Positions 61,446 through 64,000 of a stretch of DNA of 64,000 nt are shown here, in pieces (the stretch's first letter is position 1; every line of letters begins with the position of its first letter). Position numbers and translations under genes: made by a program. The stretch lies in contig OZ257155.1 of NCBI GenBank assembly GCA_965279355.1, positions 1,860,001 through 1,924,000 of the forward strand, read 5' to 3'. The notes beneath the pieces were generated by a model. The model did not search any database and was not told the DNA's origin. It was given only the letters and a program-made list of their open reading frames with translations. The DNA is from G965279355 sp965279355. GTDB lineage: Bacteria > Pseudomonadota > Alphaproteobacteria > CACIAM-22H2.

Positions 61446-62438
61446 TCACTGCCATTCGGCGAAGCAGATGCCGATGCCGGTCAGCGCCGGCGTGCGATAG
61501 CCGGGAATGTACTTGGTCCGCGAAAGCTTGAGGCCGAGGTCCTGGGCTGCAGCGGCTACCACCATCCAGTTGCGGATTTCCGAACTGCCGGCCTGCAGGA
61601 GCTTCGGATCGATGTTGGCGAGGAAATCGAGGTCCTGGCGCTCGATCGCATCGAGCACGCTCTTGTCCAGACGCTCATCGACGACGAAATGGCTGAGGCC
61701 GCCCGAGGCGATGATGCCGACGCGGAGATCTTCCGGGAACGACTTGATCAGCTCGGCGATACGGTGGCCAAGCTCGATCGAACGCTGCGGCGTCACCTGG
61801 TTCGGCGGATAATAGGTATTCACGAACACCGGAATGATCGGCACCCGGCGGCCGTTGAGCAGACGCTTATGGATGAATGAGTAAGCGTGGCCTTCGAACT
61901 GATGGGCGTTCAGCTTCTTGACGGCCGAGACGTCGAAGCCGCGCTCGCAAAGGCCAGTCGTCAGGTGCCACGCCAGCGGCTTGTGGCAGGGATAGAAGAA
62001 GTCTTCTTTCTCTTCCCGGCGCTTCATGCGCGCGACGCCCTGCCAGTCGCCTTCCGCGATTTCTTCCTTCGGTGCATTGCGGATCGTGTCGTCGCAATAG
62101 ATGCCGATGGCGGGAATGTTGCTGTCGTCGAACAGCTCTTCCTGGTCGTCGCCGACGACGATCAGGACATCGAGCTTGGCCGCGACGATCTCGTCGCCGA
62201 GGCGATCCATTTCCTTGTTCGTCTCGACGTAACGCTTTTCCATCACGTCGAGGTTGAACTGCTCGTCTGACTTCTTGCCGGCGCGCTTGAGAAGGGTGTC
62301 GTAGTCGACCCGCGCGCCCACGTCGTCATAAAGGGGCAGCGTGCGGTCGCGCTCGACGAACTTGTGTTGCCAGTCGTTCTTATCGCAATAGAGCATGATG
62401 CTGTGCGACGCCCCGAATGCGGCGACAAGACGTGCCAT
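61446..62438 (-). CDS. Class III extradiol dioxygenase (LigB superfamily)
   Basis: This is a 330-residue single-chain protein from ATG 62438. His12 (FGASHSIML), the second-sphere His250 (GGLSH) and Glu287 (SSEIRNW) match LigB/MhpB landmarks. Where LigB has a second iron His (DH), this protein reads GDDQ with Asp98. Length and motif suit gallate, 3-O-methylgallate or 2,3-dihydroxyphenylpropionate dioxygenases. It would cleave the aromatic ring beside a hydroxyl group with Fe(II) and oxygen. Neighbours supply a hydroxylase and a LigJ-like hydratase. Confidence 0.82.
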   Translation of the reverse strand: MARLVAAFGASHSIMLYCDKNDWQHKFVERDRTLPLYDDVGARVDYDTLLKRAGKKSDEQFNLDVMEKRYVETNKEMDRLGDEIVAAKLDVLIVVGDDQEELFDDSNIPAIGIYCDDTIRNAPKEEIAEGDWQGVARMKRREEKEDFFYPCHKPLAWHLTTGLCERGFDVSAVKKLNAHQFEGHAYSFIHKRLLNGRRVPIIPVFVNTYYPPNQVTPQRSIELGHRIAELIKSFPEDLRVGIIASGGLSHFVVDERLDKSVLDAIERQDLDFLANIDPKLLQAGSSEIRNWMVVAAAAQDLGLKLSRTKYIPGYRTPALTGIGICFAEWQ

Positions 62439-62597
62439 AATTAAGAGTCTCCTATGATGCGCGTGAGCCTTCAGGTCCCCCCAGACCCGGGCCAACAGGC
62501 GCACAAACTAGCGGAGGCAGTCCCCCGAACCAACCCCTTTCGTTGAGTCGTGAACTGACGGCGAGACAACGGATAACTTACTGCGGGGCTGGGGTTT

Positions 62598-64000
62598 TTA
62601 GGGCTTGGGACCGCCGTTTTTCAGCTGATCGCGCATGTCCTGCATGAGCCCCGGAAGCCCGCCCACCGACCGGCATCCGCCGAAAATGTAGTAGTCGGAT
62701 CGCTTGACGATGACATCGCACCCGCACTCGTCCATGAGCTGCGCATAGCGGCCGTCCAGGTCCTGCACGACCTCGGGCCCCGTGCCGCCCATCGGCAGGA
62801 TGCGCCCACCCAGCGACGTCCAGAAATCCCGATCACTCCCCGACAAGGCCGCTGCCGCATCGCCGTTGCGCGCGAGAATGGCGAAACCATAGCCGGCAAC
62901 GTCGTCGAACAGACCGTCCTTGCCCTGCCAGCTTATGCGCGCCTGCGGAAACACGTCGCCCGCCGCGCGGATATCCGATGCCCTCGGCCGCGCGATGAAG
63001 CCGCCCTTGAACCCCGGCACGCGAAAGGCGATCAGCTGTTTCTTGTCGGGGAACCGGTCCAGCTCCTCCTGCATCCGCATCAGCTGCTCGTCCCGGAGCC
63101 TGACCTTTTCCGGATCGCGCTCATTGACGTTGAGGCCCACGCGCATGCTTTCGACGATCGTCGCGCGCGAATTGGGCTCGCGTTCGCTGACATAGGTGTC
63201 GAGGAAATCATCCGGCGCCTTGCGCCTGAGCACCATATCGAGTTTCCACGCCGCGTTATGGGCATCGCGGAAACCCGAACACATGCCCTGGGCCAGAAAC
63301 GGCGGCATCTGGTGGGCGGCGTCGCCGGCCAGCAGCACGCGGCCGACACGCCAGCGCTCGGCCATCAGCGAGCGGAACTTGTAGGCGGCGACACGGACCA
63401 GTTCGAACTCATCCGGCGTGCCGCCTTCCGGGCGATTCAACCGCCGCCACACATTCTCGGGGCGCACCGCGTCGTCCGCCGATTCCCCATGAAAAATCAT
63501 GAAGGACCAGCGCCGATGGTGCGGCCCCATCTGCATGGTCATGCCCGGCTGCTCCGGCTCGCAGAACTGCCGCAGGAGCGGCAGGTCCGGGCGCGGCGGC
63601 TTTTTGGCCCTCGCATCGATCACCAGCCATTCCTGATCGAAGCCGAGATTCTCATACGTCACGCCGATGGCCTCGCGAACGAAGCTGTTGCCGCCGTCCG
63701 ATCCGATCAGGTAACGCCCCTGCACCTGCCGCCGCACGCCGGTCCCGTCTTCAATCGTCACTTCCACCTTGTCCGCATCCTGGAACAGGCCGACGACCGT
63801 CTGCCCGGCGAGGACCTCGACCGTCGGCTCGGCTCTGGCGAGTACGTCGAGCTGCGCTTCGAAGGCCGGCTGGTAAATCGACGTCATCTCAGGCCAGCCA
63901 TGCGTATCCAGCGGCGCAACCTTGTTGGACAACAGGATGCGTCCCTTGTTGGACAGTTCGTAGCGCGGCAGGAAATGCGTCGCGGGCTTGATCTGCTCGC
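62598..64000 (-). CDS. FAD-dependent aromatic hydroxylase (MhpA-like), 5' end outside window
   Basis: At least 467 residues are visible; the N-terminal FAD-binding GxGxxG lies beyond the window. Present are the DG motif GSDGGNSFVREAIGV and the FAD motif GDAAHQMPPFLAQGMCSGFRDAHNAAWKLDMVL, in part, followed by a thioredoxin-like C-terminal domain. This is the layout of MhpA and related phenol hydroxylases that add an ortho hydroxyl group using NAD(P)H. It would make the diol for the downstream dioxygenase. TTG 63932 is an in-frame codon but not the true start. Confidence 0.85.
   Translation of the reverse strand, partial: EQIKPATHFLPRYELSNKGRILLSNKVAPLDTHGWPEMTSIYQPAFEAQLDVLARAEPTVEVLAGQTVVGLFQDADKVEVTIEDGTGVRRQVQGRYLIGSDGGNSFVREAIGVTYENLGFDQEWLVIDARAKKPPRPDLPLLRQFCEPEQPGMTMQMGPHHRRWSFMIFHGESADDAVRPENVWRRLNRPEGGTPDEFELVRVAAYKFRSLMAERWRVGRVLLAGDAAHQMPPFLAQGMCSGFRDAHNAAWKLDMVLRRKAPDDFLDTYVSEREPNSRATIVESMRVGLNVNERDPEKVRLRDEQLMRMQEELDRFPDKKQLIAFRVPGFKGGFIARPRASDIRAAGDVFPQARISWQGKDGLFDDVAGYGFAILARNGDAAAALSGSDRDFWTSLGGRILPMGGTGPEVVQDLDGRYAQLMDECGCDVIVKRSDYYIFGGCRSVGGLPGLMQDMRDQLKNGGPKP

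Noticed and set aside
1..64000. CRISPR array, tRNA or rRNA genes, prophage, insertion sequence
   Set aside because: No regularly spaced repeats, no tRNA cloverleaf or T-loop pattern, and no transposase or phage protein were recognised on either strand.

Overview
This window (about 64 kb, high GC) reads as a chromosomal segment of an alphaproteobacterium, most likely Hyphomicrobiales (Bradyrhizobium / Rhodopseudomonas / Pseudolabrys-like). That assignment is an inference from three things: the housekeeping order rpmH-rnpA-yidD-yidC ... engB-argB ... dapD-dapE ... truA-fmt-def ... rmuC ... recR-ybaB-dnaX-ffs ... nudC-pheA-kdsB-cytochrome c; DUF2336 and PAS_5-type proteins; and intergenic inverted repeats of a type common in that group. 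No rRNA, tRNA, CRISPR array, phage or transposase gene was seen. Coding density is high and no stretch longer than 300 bases lacks a gene.

Layout. 1-6.9 kb: end of a Bug/TctC-type solute receptor, gamma-glutamyltransferase overlapping an RlmI-type rRNA methyltransferase, a coupled pair of small proteins, an orphan histidine kinase, a TVP38/TMEM64 protein and a SemiSWEET. 6.9-22.2 kb: housekeeping backbone for ribosome and membrane biogenesis, arginine and lysine synthesis and initiator-Met processing. It is interrupted by an MFS drug exporter plus DUF1428 protein, an alpha/beta hydrolase, and a DUF2336/diguanylate cyclase pair. 22.2-29.1 kb: lone ABC ATPase, RmuC, an NAD(P)H oxidoreductase, a Rieske oxygenase, then recR-ybaB-dnaX and the small SRP RNA on the minus strand. 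29.2-31.8 kb: copper module (DUF2946, YcnI/DUF1775, CopC-CopD). 31.8-36.8 kb: lipoprotein, NudC, PheA-KdsB diverging from a membrane cytochrome c, a PAS_5 protein and a methyltransferase-like protein.

36.9-43.1 kb is the most distinctive part. A MarR regulator is followed by a perfect palindrome, then a 570-residue cupin / Cys4 / Rieske fusion protein, a TRAP receptor, a fused TRAP permease and a TAXI-like binding protein without a signal peptide. I read this as a regulated uptake-and-oxidation system for an unknown, probably aromatic, carboxylate.

43.2-58.8 kb: HisN-like phosphatase, the yejABEF peptide importer, a GGDEF protein, M17 aminopeptidase, GST, an orphan TAXI receptor, a SPOUT methyltransferase, a MetE-like protein, a pentapeptide-repeat protein and a receiver-only regulator. 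58.8-64 kb: a minus-strand cluster with MetF-like reductase, LigJ-like amidohydrolase, RidA, a class III extradiol dioxygenase and an FAD hydroxylase. This fits a gallate- or protocatechuate-type ring-cleavage route in which MetF could recycle methyl groups from O-demethylation.

Start codons were chosen from Shine-Dalgarno spacing, overlaps and family N-termini. Family names rest on motif recognition from memory, not on database searches.
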